From contig NC_068560.1 of NCBI RefSeq assembly GCF_022201045.2, positions 36,853,001-36,917,000 on the forward strand: DNA of 64,000 bases, in the 5' to 3' direction. The translations under genes and the position numbers were made by a program. Each line of letters opens with the position of its first letter. Position 1 is the first letter of the stretch. The stretch is from Citrus sinensis. Its lineage: Eukaryota; Streptophyta; Magnoliopsida; Sapindales; Rutaceae. Positions 47,985-58,500 of the stretch are shown here, one piece after another. The notes beneath the pieces are model-generated. The model ran no database searches, was not told where the DNA came from, and saw nothing but the letters and a program-made list of their open reading frames with translations.

Positions 47985-48390
47985 TAAAGGACTGGAAAGA
48001 GCTACATGATATCTTTTGGAACGTATCGACCCAAACAACAAATTTATCATTCTCAAAAGCTAACATAGTTAAGAGTGAGCAATAACGTTACAAAACCTAA
48101 GAGTACACATTGAACTCTAAAATTATCAAAATCGTTCATTTGATCTTGAATTTTAGATATCATCCAATAGACTTTGATTCCGTTGTCTTTCCTGTTGTTA
48201 ACTAGATCAGAGACACCTTGAGAATCAATTTCCATAGTAATTGAAGATACATATGCATTTTTTGTAACCTGCAACCCCCATTCTACTGTCTCAAACTCTG
48301 CAAAAATAACATCTTCATGAAACTTTGATGTCTTTACTACAACAACTATATAGGTCCCATCATAATCTCTTACAACAACTCATGTGAGTT
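47985..48390 (-). pseudogene. LINE-type RNase H (RVT_3) fragment
   Basis: The minus-strand frame contains VVRDYDGTYIVVV, FAEFETVEWGLQ, and ITMEIDSQGVSDLVNN, keeping the D, E and D positions of an RNase H fold. After FRVQCV one frameshift restores RFCNVIAHSLTMLAFEND and a VWVD stretch, typical of the C-terminus of plant non-LTR retrotransposon polyproteins. No reverse transcriptase part is present. A dead fragment. Confidence 0.7.
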
Positions 48391-48618
48391 TACTTTCTGC
48401 GAATCAGAATGGATAGGAATCGTAATGAGAAATGACATATTCCCTTTCTAATATAAGAAGAATTTAAATTCTTCACTATTTAGTGTGGAATTCAAATTCT
48501 ACATTCTAATAGAAATTAAATTCTTATACATTTTGTCAAACCAAACAATGAAAATAAATAGAGAATTTAAACTACTTTCCTCTCCTACGTTCTCTCCTCC
48601 CAACCAAACACCACCTAA

Positions 48619-49277
48619 GAGTAAACAAATAAGTTCGAGTGTCCGTATTACTATATAAAGACTTAATTTTCTTTCTCAATTATACAATAATTAAGTAGAA
48701 ACTATCTTCTTCTTTTTAGACGTGAGTGGAATAAATTTTTCCCAAATAATAGTACTCCATGTAATCTAATTTTATTAATTATTTGTTATGCAATTAATTA
48801 CAATATGATGTAATATCAACAATAATCTCTGTAAAATTGAGAGTGACTTTATGTGATGCCACCATTGTCATCCATTGCACCTTTACTACTGGATTGAAGT
48901 TTGATCTGCAACGCAAATCGCGATATTATAAGTTAACGGGCCGCTTCTTGTCCGATACCGCTAATGGGCTCCTGCCAATTTGGAAGCTTAGTGCGACCAA
49001 ACCCTCAGACAGATGTGTTAGAGTAAGACCGGATGATCTTGAAAATGTCGCATAGTCACTCCTCACAAAACGTCGTAGTTTAATGTTTTGGCTAAAATAA
49101 TGGCAATTCCTAATTTTCTTCCAGAAAAAAAAAAAAATAAATAAAAATCCCCTGTAAGGATAGTCTAGCAATACGGTATCTTTCTCTGCAAGCACACGCT
49201 TTTATATTTATGCATTTAATCCAAAACCACCCCAAAACCCCAACTCCTCTTCGACAAAAATCAAACGAGAACGGAAA
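48619..49277. other. spacer before the AAA-ATPase pseudogenes
   Basis: Contains MITE-like AT-rich sequence and a small open frame (48837-49055) without a recognised domain. May include the old promoter of the pseudogene. Confidence 0.35.
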
Positions 49278-50200
49278 ATGAGGTTCCCAACTGAAACCAT
49301 AACATAACCGTCTTATGAAACCGCTCTGAAAGTAGCCGGCGCGCTCGTCACCTCAGCCGTGGTGTATCGAACTATCCCCGACACTCTAATTCCGGATTCC
49401 GTAAGTGACTACTTCCACTCACGTTTTCAGAATTTTCTCATTCATTTTCGAAGTCAAGTGCCCATCATCATTGAAGAGTTTGATGGGCTTAATCAAAACA
49501 ATATTTTTGATGCTGCAAACATTTACTTGGGTGCAAAGTTATCGTCATTGTAACCAAGAATTAAAGTCAATCAACCACCAAAGGAGACAGGAATTGCTGT
49601 GACCATTGATTTGATCAGAAATTGGTTGATTTTTACAAAGGCACCAAGTTGAATTGGGTTTTGGTTTCTTCAACTGTTCTAGAGTCCGATTCTAAAAAAG
49701 GCTTGTCAAGGTCAGAGTTGAGGTTCTTTTTAGGTTAATTTTTCATTCCAAGTATAGAGAAATGGTGATAAAATTCTTATTTACCGTACATTCTTGAACA
49801 AGGAAAAGCAATTAGGGAAGAAAGCACGACATTAAAGCTTCATATGATTGACTGTGGTGGAAATGATTACTGGGGTTCAATCAACTTTGAACATGCAGCT
49901 ACTTTCAGTACAATGGCAACGGATCCAGGGATGAAGAAGGTTTTGATTGATGACTTTGATATGTTTCTTTCAAGAAAGAAATATTATAAAAGTGTAGGGA
50001 AGACTTGGAAATGTGGGTATTTGTTATACGGCCCACCAGGCACAGGAAAGTCCAGTTTGATTGCTGCCATGGCTAATTATCTCAAGTTTGATGTTTCTGA
50101 TTTGGATTTGGAGAATGTTCGATGCAATTCAGATTTGAGAAGATTGTTGATCGGTGCCAGCAGTCGGTCCATATTAGTCATTGAGGATGTTATTAGTTAA
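49278..50200 (+). pseudogene. AAA-ATPase (BCS1/ASD-like) pseudogene 1, 3'-truncated
   Basis: N-terminal residues AGALVTSAVVYRTIPDTLIP and DYFHSRFQNFLIHFRSQV match plant AAA-ATPases of the ASD/BCS1-like group. The AAA core is at 49844-50200, with the Walker A LLYGPPGTGKSSLIAAMANY and the Walker B-like RSILVIEDV intact. Several breaks lie between (a frame change after IYLGAKLSS near 49550, and the linker at 49560-49840 in more than one frame). A stop follows Walker B at 50198-50200, so the second half of the AAA domain is missing. Normal members have about 450-520 aa and are usually single-exon. The ATP-binding part could be transcribed but would lack the sensor and arginine-finger regions. Confidence 0.85.
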
Positions 50201-50647
50201 TTCGAGGCTAAGGAATTTAAAGAGTACAAAAAGCAAGGTTCTTCCAAAATTCAACAACACTAATACTGACAGGACGATGATTTTAAGATCCTTGGATGAA
50301 AATTTTCAAATGGAAATGAAATATCATCTAATGTCTTCGTTGACAATCCATCGTATTTATTGAAACGATTGAATTGTGCAATTTTATTTTTATTTTTATT
50401 TAATTTGGCTAGTTAGCCCTCATTAGCCTTGCTATGAAAGCATACATACACCTCCTGATGAAACGTGGTAGTATCATGTTCTGGGTAAATTATTTACTTC
50501 CTGAAAATCCTCTCTACCTTGTTCATTTCTTTGTCAGCAGTTAGCATGCACAAGCTTGATGCCTTTACTATTATTATTAATTTATTATTATTCAGAGTCT
50601 AAAACCCTCCCTCGGAAAAACCATAAAACTCAAAACCAAAACCAAAA

Positions 50648-51852
50648 ATGAGGATTTATTATTATTCAGACTCTGTAAGTGACTACTCCCATTCACGCTT
50701 TCAAAAATTTTTATTTCGTTTAAGAAATCAAGTCACCATTATAATAGAAGAGTTCGATACAACAATTTTTCTGTTGCAAACATTTACTTGGGTGCAAAGT
50801 TATCACCATCATCACAAATAATCAAGGTCAATCAGCCACCGAGAGAGAGGGTAGTCAAAGTGACCATCGATTCAAATCAGCAATTGGTTGAATTCTACGA
50901 GGGTGTCTATTTGAATTGGGTTTTGGTTTCTTCACGTTTCAAAGGGCGGTTTCTAGCCAAAAAGGGGACAATGGTGGCTTGTCAAGGTCAGAGTTGAGGT
51001 GTTTTGAGCTTACTTTTCATAACAGGTATTGAGAAATGGTGTTGAATTCTTACATACCTTTCAATCTTGAACAAGGCAAATCTATTGGAGAAGAAATCAA
51101 GACGATGATGCTTCATATGATTAATAACAATCGTCCTAGTTACTGGAACTCAAACAAATTTGAACATCCAGCTACTTCTAATACAATCGCAACGGATTTT
51201 GATATGAATAAGGCATTAGTTGATGATTATGTCAAGAAAGGAATATTATAAGAGGGTTGGGTAAGCTTGGGAAAGTGGGGTCCATATACTGGGAAGTCGA
51301 GCTTGATTGCTGCCATGGCTGATTTGGATTTAAAGGAGTTTCAAAGCAATTCTCGCTCTATATTAGTCATTGAGGATGCGGTCACATCGTTTGAGTCAAA
51401 TGCATATAATAGTGTAAGTTTTTCTTCTTTCTTGAATTTTAGTTATGCGTATTTTTGTTAATCCAAACAATGCCTATTTTACAGGTTGCACTGTCTGCAT
51501 TACTAAAATTTGTTGATGGCCTCTGGTCAAGTTCTGGAGATGGGAGAATACTAGTGATGACAACTGATTACAAGGATCATATTGATCCAGTGCCACTAAG
51601 ACCAAGCTGCATGGATATGCACTTTCATTTGTCCTCCCATACTTTCAGTGGCTTCAAGATGCTTCTTAACCATTTGAAGGGCATCACCTATTTGAGAAGA
51701 TTGAGGAGCGATTGGCAAAGATTCAGGCAACACCAGCTGAAGTTCCTGGGGAGCTAATGAAAAGTGTGGATTCAGAAGTTGCTCTTCAAGAACTTATAAG
51801 TTTCTTTCAAAACAAGGCTAACCAGTTCAGCAACAAGAGAATTGAAAGCTGA
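50648..51852 (+). pseudogene. AAA-ATPase (BCS1/ASD-like) pseudogene 2, tandem copy
   Basis: Starts with SDYSHSRFQKFLFRLRNQVT and goes through IYLGAKLSPSSQIIKVNQPP (50788 on), LVEFYEGVYLNWVLVSS, and a block with EQGKSIGEEIK at 51036-51251, to a damaged Walker A (GPYTGKSS for GPPGTGKSS), RSILVIEDAV and FVDGLWSSSGDGRILVMTT. A long inner deletion lies between the SLIAAMADLDL stretch and the Walker B region. At least four frame breaks or stops are present. Unlike copy 1 it keeps the C-terminal part, ending near LQELISFFQNKANQFSN at 51840. Parallel to and 450 bp downstream of copy 1, so a tandem duplication, both dead. Confidence 0.85.
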
Positions 51853-52494
51853 AGACACTAGTGAGTGGTTGAAAAACTCATTGATGCTTTTTTAAGATTT
51901 ACTTTTTGGGGTCTGATTTGAAAGATTGATTATTTGCTGATTTTGAATCTCCTTATGGCTTTTAAGTTACAATAGTTTTAACAGGATAGTTTGATTGTCA
52001 TCATCAACTGGTAGAATCAACTTTAATGGCAGACTGCTCTGTTCAATCGCTTTGTGATAACTGGTAAAATGACCACAATGTTTCATCACGTTCCTACATA
52101 TTAACAGCAATCAGAACCACAACCAGCAATATTTTTATTTCCCGCAATAACTTTTCCCTTCCTGGTCCTGGTTATATTTACAGACGGCACTACAATCAGT
52201 ATTGTAAAGAGAAATGCCTGTATTAACTCAAGCATTTGTCATTACACTCAATTTCTTGGATGACCTCATTTACAAAAAGACATAATCAAATATAATTGTT
52301 TACAACAAAGGCCAGGCAAGGACTCCTAATACGTTAAACATACTCTGCTATCTGGGTTAGTATTACAACGGTGAAAACATACATGACCACAGCATCCTCT
52401 TCTCCACTGAACAAGCCAATGCTGAGAAATTTGTGTAAGTGGGGTTTGCACGGGTAAAGCAGTATTTGTATATGTGTGATCTGACAGTCCTATA
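51853..52494. other. convergent spacer between AAA-ATPase and DHFR-TS remnants
   Basis: No thymidylate-synthase exons are visible in this stretch, although the C-terminal half of that domain (with the catalytic Cys) would be expected here for an intact minus-strand gene. Nothing else recognised. Confidence 0.5.
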
Positions 52495-53456
52495 GTTGCC
52501 TGTCAAGGTAGTCTCCGTCAATATCTCCATCCCTTGTACGGATGCCTTTCTCCTGTAGAACCTGTTGATAATATGAAAGACTTCAGCAAATTAATGTTGA
52601 TATATAGAAAATTCATAAAATGAGGGAATTAGGTTGCGGATTTCCTATATACCAACATTCTACAAATATTGGAATAACAAACAATGACAAAAGGGCAGGT
52701 GGTGGATGTTGGCTTCATTTGCTTTACTATCAGGAGTGGCTGCATGAAAAATGGAAAATAGCACAATCCTTTAGACAATTGATGAAACCAGTAACCTTTG
52801 CTTTCCATTTGTTGACCCACCAATAAACCATAAAAGTTCTTAAACACTCGCCAAAACACTCTCTGTTTATTCACAAACAGAAACCACTGTTGAGGAGAAA
52901 CAAATGAAGACATCCCCAAACCCAAAAAAAAGGTTGAAAAAGCCCGAAACAAAAAAAGAGTTCTGGTCGACATTTTCAGCTAAAAAACAGAATATCTATC
53001 CAAAAAAAAAAGCTAAAAACAGAAGATGCCGCATGTGGCTGTGGGAAGGACTATCGAAGCAATGTAATACCTCAGTTGTATGTAGAGGAAAAGATCTGAG
53101 CAGATTGAATTTCATCTGTAGGAGCAGAAAATAAAGTGCAAGATTAAAATTCACCTGAGTCATTTAAGTTTCAGAATATGCTGTGAAAATAACGATTAAC
53201 CAGCAAAACAAGCTATCAGGGGACATTGAAAACCTAAAATTGCAGATTCAAAACTTCATCTTAGGCAGAAAAATTAAGTGGAAGATAACATAACAGCATA
53301 TGTGCAACCCAAAAAAAAAAAGATTGGAATCCGGAGTCATGGAAAACTAGATTTTGATATTACCTTGATGTACTAGTCCCTGTCCTATCATCCTTCTGGA
53401 TGCTACTTGAGAAAACTTCTTGAACTAGACTTGGATATGCAAATTTGTCAAGTCTT
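52495..53456 (-). pseudogene. decayed thymidylate synthase part of a DHFR-TS gene
   Basis: Downstream of the stop at 53457-53459 the old exons are still visible. The tail of exon 3 (53364-53456) in another frame ends with QKDDRTGTSTS at a good donor. An exon at about 53071-53115 reads MKFNLLRSFPLHTTE. One starting at 52862 reads RVFWRVFKNFYGLL. One at about 52495-52561 reads VLQEKGIRTRDGD. These correspond in order to the N-terminal TS motifs (KDDRTGTGT, RFNLR, RVFWRG, LQEKGI). Each has lost key residues, the exon phases no longer agree, and the rest of TS, including the catalytic Cys and the dUMP site, is absent. Confidence 0.85.
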
Positions 53457-54555
53457 TTAAAATGAAGTGTTTCCCACACGAACATAAGTCACAAAAGAAA
53501 ACTGAATGTTGTTCTCAACCAATGGTTGAGACGAGTACCGATGTTGAAACAAGGAAAGATCAATGGCAGGAATAAATGTATCGCATTCAATGCTAGTCTC
53601 GATCTTAGTAATGTGGATGGCATCACATTCTGGCGCATTTAGTGCTTCCCTGCAGGACACAACATCAAAAACTGTCTTTCAAATGTAAACAGCAAAAGGT
53701 ATATTTATACAGTAACAAACCGATTTGACTACCTTAATATCTGGCCACCACCTATAACAAACACCTTCTCAATTGACGAACAATAAGGAGGTTCTGCCAA
53801 TAATTCCAAAGCCAAATGGATACTTCCGCATATCTCAACATTTTCAAGAGAGGCAATATTGAAACCCCCAGAACGAGTCAGCACAACATTCAATCGACCA
53901 GGCAGAGGTCGGTACAATGGGGGAATACTTTCCCATGTTTTCCTACCCATAACAACAGCATTTCTCTTCCCAGGATCTGACGTAGACATTGTGAGCTGCT
54001 TGAAAAATTTGAGGTCAGAAGGCAAATTCCATGGTAACTTCCCATCCTTTCCGATGCCCATATTACGAGTAGCAGCTACTACAACTTGGTAAGGCCTTCG
54101 TGCACGCAGATGCATAGAAGCATTGTCATTGGTTAGAATTGACATGTTATTATTGACCCCAACATAAAACCTTGTGCAGAATCTGTACTTCACAGTCACA
54201 TTCGATAATCTAAATAACGGCAGCAGTGCAGACACAGAATCGATATTATAGAAGCTACGTCTGAAGGAACTAAGTAAAACCTGAAAAATGATTATCATAC
54301 AGGTTGTCACTCGCCTTATCCTACTTTAACCCAAAAAAAAAAGAAAAGGAAAATCGAACGTTTGCGAAATTTGAAAAGGAAGTGCCGGTATGCAGTTTAT
54401 CTATCATTAGAAATTTCAACAACACTTAATCATAGATTCGTATGACTTTTTAAGACATCATGCATAGTGAGAAAGAGTGAAAAGTTCGCGATTAAAACCT
54501 TACCTTTGAAGAGAGAATGCTTCGCTGAGAACAAAGTTGCATCAGCATCAGCATC
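53457..54555 (-). CDS. dihydrofolate reductase domain (DHFR half of a DHFR-TS gene, prematurely ended)
   Basis: Three exons, 54505-54555, 53733-54280 and 53457-53649, splice in frame to a 263-aa protein. The first about 67 residues (Met/Leu start, Arg/Ser-rich, few acidic residues) look like a mitochondrial presequence; an inner Met at MSILTNDN could serve as a second start. The DHFR domain follows: [30 protein letters not shown] with the catalytic Asp, [23 protein letters not shown], then [19 protein letters not shown] and FVTYVRVG, i.e. a whole domain. A stop at 53457-53459 falls just where the linker to TS should begin. In plants DHFR normally exists only fused to TS; it reduces dihydrofolate to tetrahydrofolate with NADPH. 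Either a pseudogene with a still-open first half or a DHFR-only gene; transcription is unknown. Confidence 0.7.
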
Positions 54556-55574
54556 TCTTTATTCGCTATCAGCTAGCTGTAACCACTCGTCCGTGTACAA
54601 AATAGGAGAAAAAAAAAATTGATTTAATTCACACACGAATTCGATAACTGGAGACAGACTAAGACTGTAAGTTCAGGTTTTGACATTAATATATAAAATT
54701 ATAACGGAAATGAATTATCAAAATTTCATGTGAATCAAAGAGACATGGAAAAAGGAAAATGGAGGTCCAGCAATTACGTATCAAAACTCCTGAGTGAGTG
54801 AAACTGCTTCACTTAGGGTAGTCTTCAACAAAAGATTGAAGAGAACCGTGGGTTAAAACATCACAATTTCCCGTTTATAGTGTTTATTAATTATTATTAT
54901 TATTAGTTCACACATTATTATTCAAATTCAACCCTACTTTAGTTCATAATTATTAGTTCCCATAATTGTTAGTTTATGGGATAATTTTTTTTCCTTTTTA
55001 ATATTCTCGAGAAGGAACATCTACTCCAGTAACTGTGTGCTTTGTGGGGGCTCCACCAGGGCTCTGACGTTGCATAGAATAGAAGCATTTTAGTAAAGGC
55101 AAAGTACTACTAATAACAGAGTGGGTTTGTGTTCATTGAATTTTACTAATTTTATTTAGGAAAAAAAAAAACTAGCAAACTGTCCTTTAAATAAATCAAA
55201 TAAAACCGTGCGTAGTACTCTTCAGTAAAATCAATTCTATGACTGTAAACGACCAGAATCGAGAGAAAAGGTAAGTACATAGAACAGAACGTCATCGTTG
55301 TGCATTTTATTTACACCTCAGGTGGTGTTCCAAAAGAAACAAGGATGGATTCTTGTTACAATCAATAATCAGAGCACATCCAATCACAAATACCTCCAAC
55401 ATCCCCACTGATAAGCAAACTTCTGGCATTGAAAGTTGTAGAAAGGTCAAATAGCCACATTCTCGTTTCGCCGAACAAGCACATAATTTGTGATAAAAAA
55501 CCTAGTGTTATTAACCCAAAAAATGGGGAAATATTCACATCGCCTAAAAAGCCTTCTGTACAGAAATCTCTTCT
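54556..55574. other. spacer between the DHFR and SFH genes
   Basis: Contains the presumed DHFR promoter side (54556 on) and the 3' UTR of the SFH gene (below 55575). No further gene. Confidence 0.5.
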
Positions 55575-58500
55575 TCACCAGCAACGGTGCCTTTTCTGCT
55601 ACAAACGGAGAGAGATGAAACTGTTGACTAAATAAATGGAATAGTTTGTTATGTTTTGAGGCATGATAAAATACTATCTATTATCTAAACATACCCGACA
55701 CTTTGCTCTTTCTTGACTGTCTATGTATGCGAGGAGTTCTTCTTGCCTCATCAAAGCTTCATACAGAGCCTGTTCAGAAAGACGTATATATTTAAGAAGT
55801 GATCATGTACAAGTATGAATGAAAATTAACAGTAAACCCCAAGGAGCATAACACCAGCACCAGCAAACAAAAATTGAAAAGAAAAAAATAATTGTTTTTA
55901 TCTTCAAAAGTGTTAATAGAACAGCTGTAATAGCAGAATACCCTCTCACTGGCACGTTATTGTTCCAGAGAAAAATTGCAAGAAGATGGATATAGATAAG
56001 GCTTCAACAAATTGAAGACAAAAGTACATTTGCAAACCACTTAACAATGTGCCATGTAAAAATCTTTTGGCCAGGTACAATTCATGTAGAAAAGGATTCT
56101 AGTGACCTCTATAAAGTCGAGGTAAGGATGTGATGGGTCATCATACTTCTTAAATACAAGCAGAATTGCAGAGAGCAAAACTGCAACAATCAGTAAACTT
56201 AAATCATTTCATTGATTTAGGAGGTCAATTCTCATTTCCAAGCCAAATTCATGTGAGCTGTAGATAATTAATTCAGTAAATTCCATATCCAGTCAAGAAC
56301 TTCACCGTGTTTTTATCCATGACTATGTTTCTTAAATAGGCAACAGACATTTCCTAAGAAACTTTCAAGCACCGTAGGAAAATATTGTATCAAAACAATT
56401 ACTACCTTTTTTGTAGCTATAAGCTCCGCTTCTAATGCATCCACACGATAAACAGCAGCATCCAGCAACTCCTCTTTCTCGAATGGCATCTGGGTAGGCT
56501 TTTCCTGTAACACGTCAACCTTCCGCTCAAGTTCTGCCAGCCTTTTCAAAACAGGGGAGAGAAAGTCTGCCTCGGTAAACCTCGGGCCAGGTGAAGGGGT
56601 ACAGAACTCCTCAGGTATTGGATCAACAGTGATGTCAGTTATATAGTCAACAGAATCTGACATAAAATGATTCTCATCCACCCGGAATACAAGTGAACGT
56701 GCAAGAGTGATGAGGGTTATGAAGAAGGCTATCAATGAAGCCCATACACAAGCAAATGTTCCTTCTGGACCTTTTTCTATGCTTGGTAGAAAGTGCGTAT
56801 CTGTTAAGAATTTCAGTGAACATATTTCCTATCAGATAAATAGAATACAATAAGGTGATTTAATCAATCGATTTTCCACTAGTAATTTCCTAGTAAAAGT
56901 GAATCGTATGAGGAGCCACAACTCTGTAGAATGCAATTCTTCTCTTCGTGTTTAATAAGTTTTTAATCTGTGGCCTGATGATTTATATTTGTTGAAAAAA
57001 GGTACAAACTTTAACTTCATCTAAAAATAATGTTTGTATGCTCACACCATCAAACACTGGGATGCGTTAAGGAAAAGACAATTATTCTCATCTATATTCA
57101 TGATTAAAAAATGTTGTTCAGTGAACAATTCTGACATACACTAATATTATTATAAAAATAAAATATAAACACTAGGTAAAAAAAGATGAGTTTCAGAATG
57201 ATATAATCAAGCTTGCTAACCTTTGGAAGGGTAACACGGCTTTTGAGGGGACACTTGGTTCTTCCATCCCACATCCACAGCCTTGTCAACAACTGGTACG
57301 TATTCATCATACTGAGAGAATTCACCAGCACAAGTTGCCATAACATCCACCCTAGGCTATATAAAATCAAAGCATTATTGACTATATTGATAAGTAGAGT
57401 CCCTTCCTTATGATCGGACAGATCAAAGAGTTATCATTTAACAATTACAAACACAAGATTGCAGTACAAGAATGAACATGGAGGAGAGTAAGTTTGCTGA
57501 AGAAAATTGAAAGAAATTTTTTGAATCCAAGGATTCACTGATCATCTGGCGTTGTTATTTTGGCAATGTTATATGCCTAATTTGTTTGGAGCGGAGAGAT
57601 GATGTTAGTACTGTCCAAAAAGACAGGTATATATGTTGGCATCAGAAAATTGAGAATCCTAAAGAATCCAAAATTTGATGCAATTAAGATCCTGCCAAAA
57701 TGAGAGAATATGATGAAATCAAAAGATTCATACATCTCACAGAAGTACAATTTACAAGCAGGATTTGTGGCAATCAGGCAACAGATTTTGACATGCTCAA
57801 ACAAAAAGAAAAAAACCATGCATACACGTCAAAATTGAACGTATATCAAGATAATTGGTTTTTTTACTACTAATCAACAACAACTACAAAAACTTACTTC
57901 TTCGCAGACAGGAGTCAACCTTGGAACCAAATAGCTCCCTGTTGGTTCAGGAGAAGCAATGTCTTCTACTTCAGATCCAGACTCTGCTGCAGAGGTATCA
58001 CCACTTTTTATCTGTCCCAATGAAATAGTGATGAACTGATTAGAGAACACACAACTAAATCTGAAGTTGTAAAAGAAAAGCAAGGCTCTAACCCATAAAC
58101 TATGAAAAAGGTCCAATGACCATACCATCAAAAATCGTGGCTTATCACGCGCAATTACCCTGCCCTCATTATTCAAAACTGTTACTATTTGTCTGGAACG
58201 TAACGCTTCACCACTAAGAACAATCTGTTCATGCACATAAAGAATCACAGTGACAGAGCATAATGATTAAAGAAAGGGACTAGAAGTTGGTCTTAAAGTA
58301 CTCATATTGCATAATTATTAACATTCCAGAATTTCACAGCAAGCAGCAAACCTGTAATATATTTGGATCTTTCCACGGCCCCTTATCAGATCTCATACAA
58401 CCACCTTGATCAGCACAGTTACAGCTACCACCCAAAAATTCTGGCAACTCACTAGACAAGTCCAAGATATATAAATTTATAAAATGTAAAAAAAAAAGGA

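Larger units (their letters stand above)
46038..48615. mobile_element. possible PIF/Harbinger-like element enclosing gene fragments
   Basis: The left end GGTCATGTTTGGTT and the right end read inward GGTGGTGTTTGGTT match at 12 of 14 and continue with similar GGAGAG-rich sequence. TAA is found on both sides (46035-46037 and 48616-48618). If this is one element of 2578 bp, it carries a polyvinyl-alcohol-dehydrogenase-like fragment and an RNase H fragment. The alternative is two separate MITE ends. Confidence 0.4.

Noticed and set aside
55429..55635. 68-codon plus-strand ORF at the 3' end of the SFH gene
   Set aside because: Overlaps the SFH last exon and 3' UTR on the opposite strand; Lys/Ser-rich by composition only.
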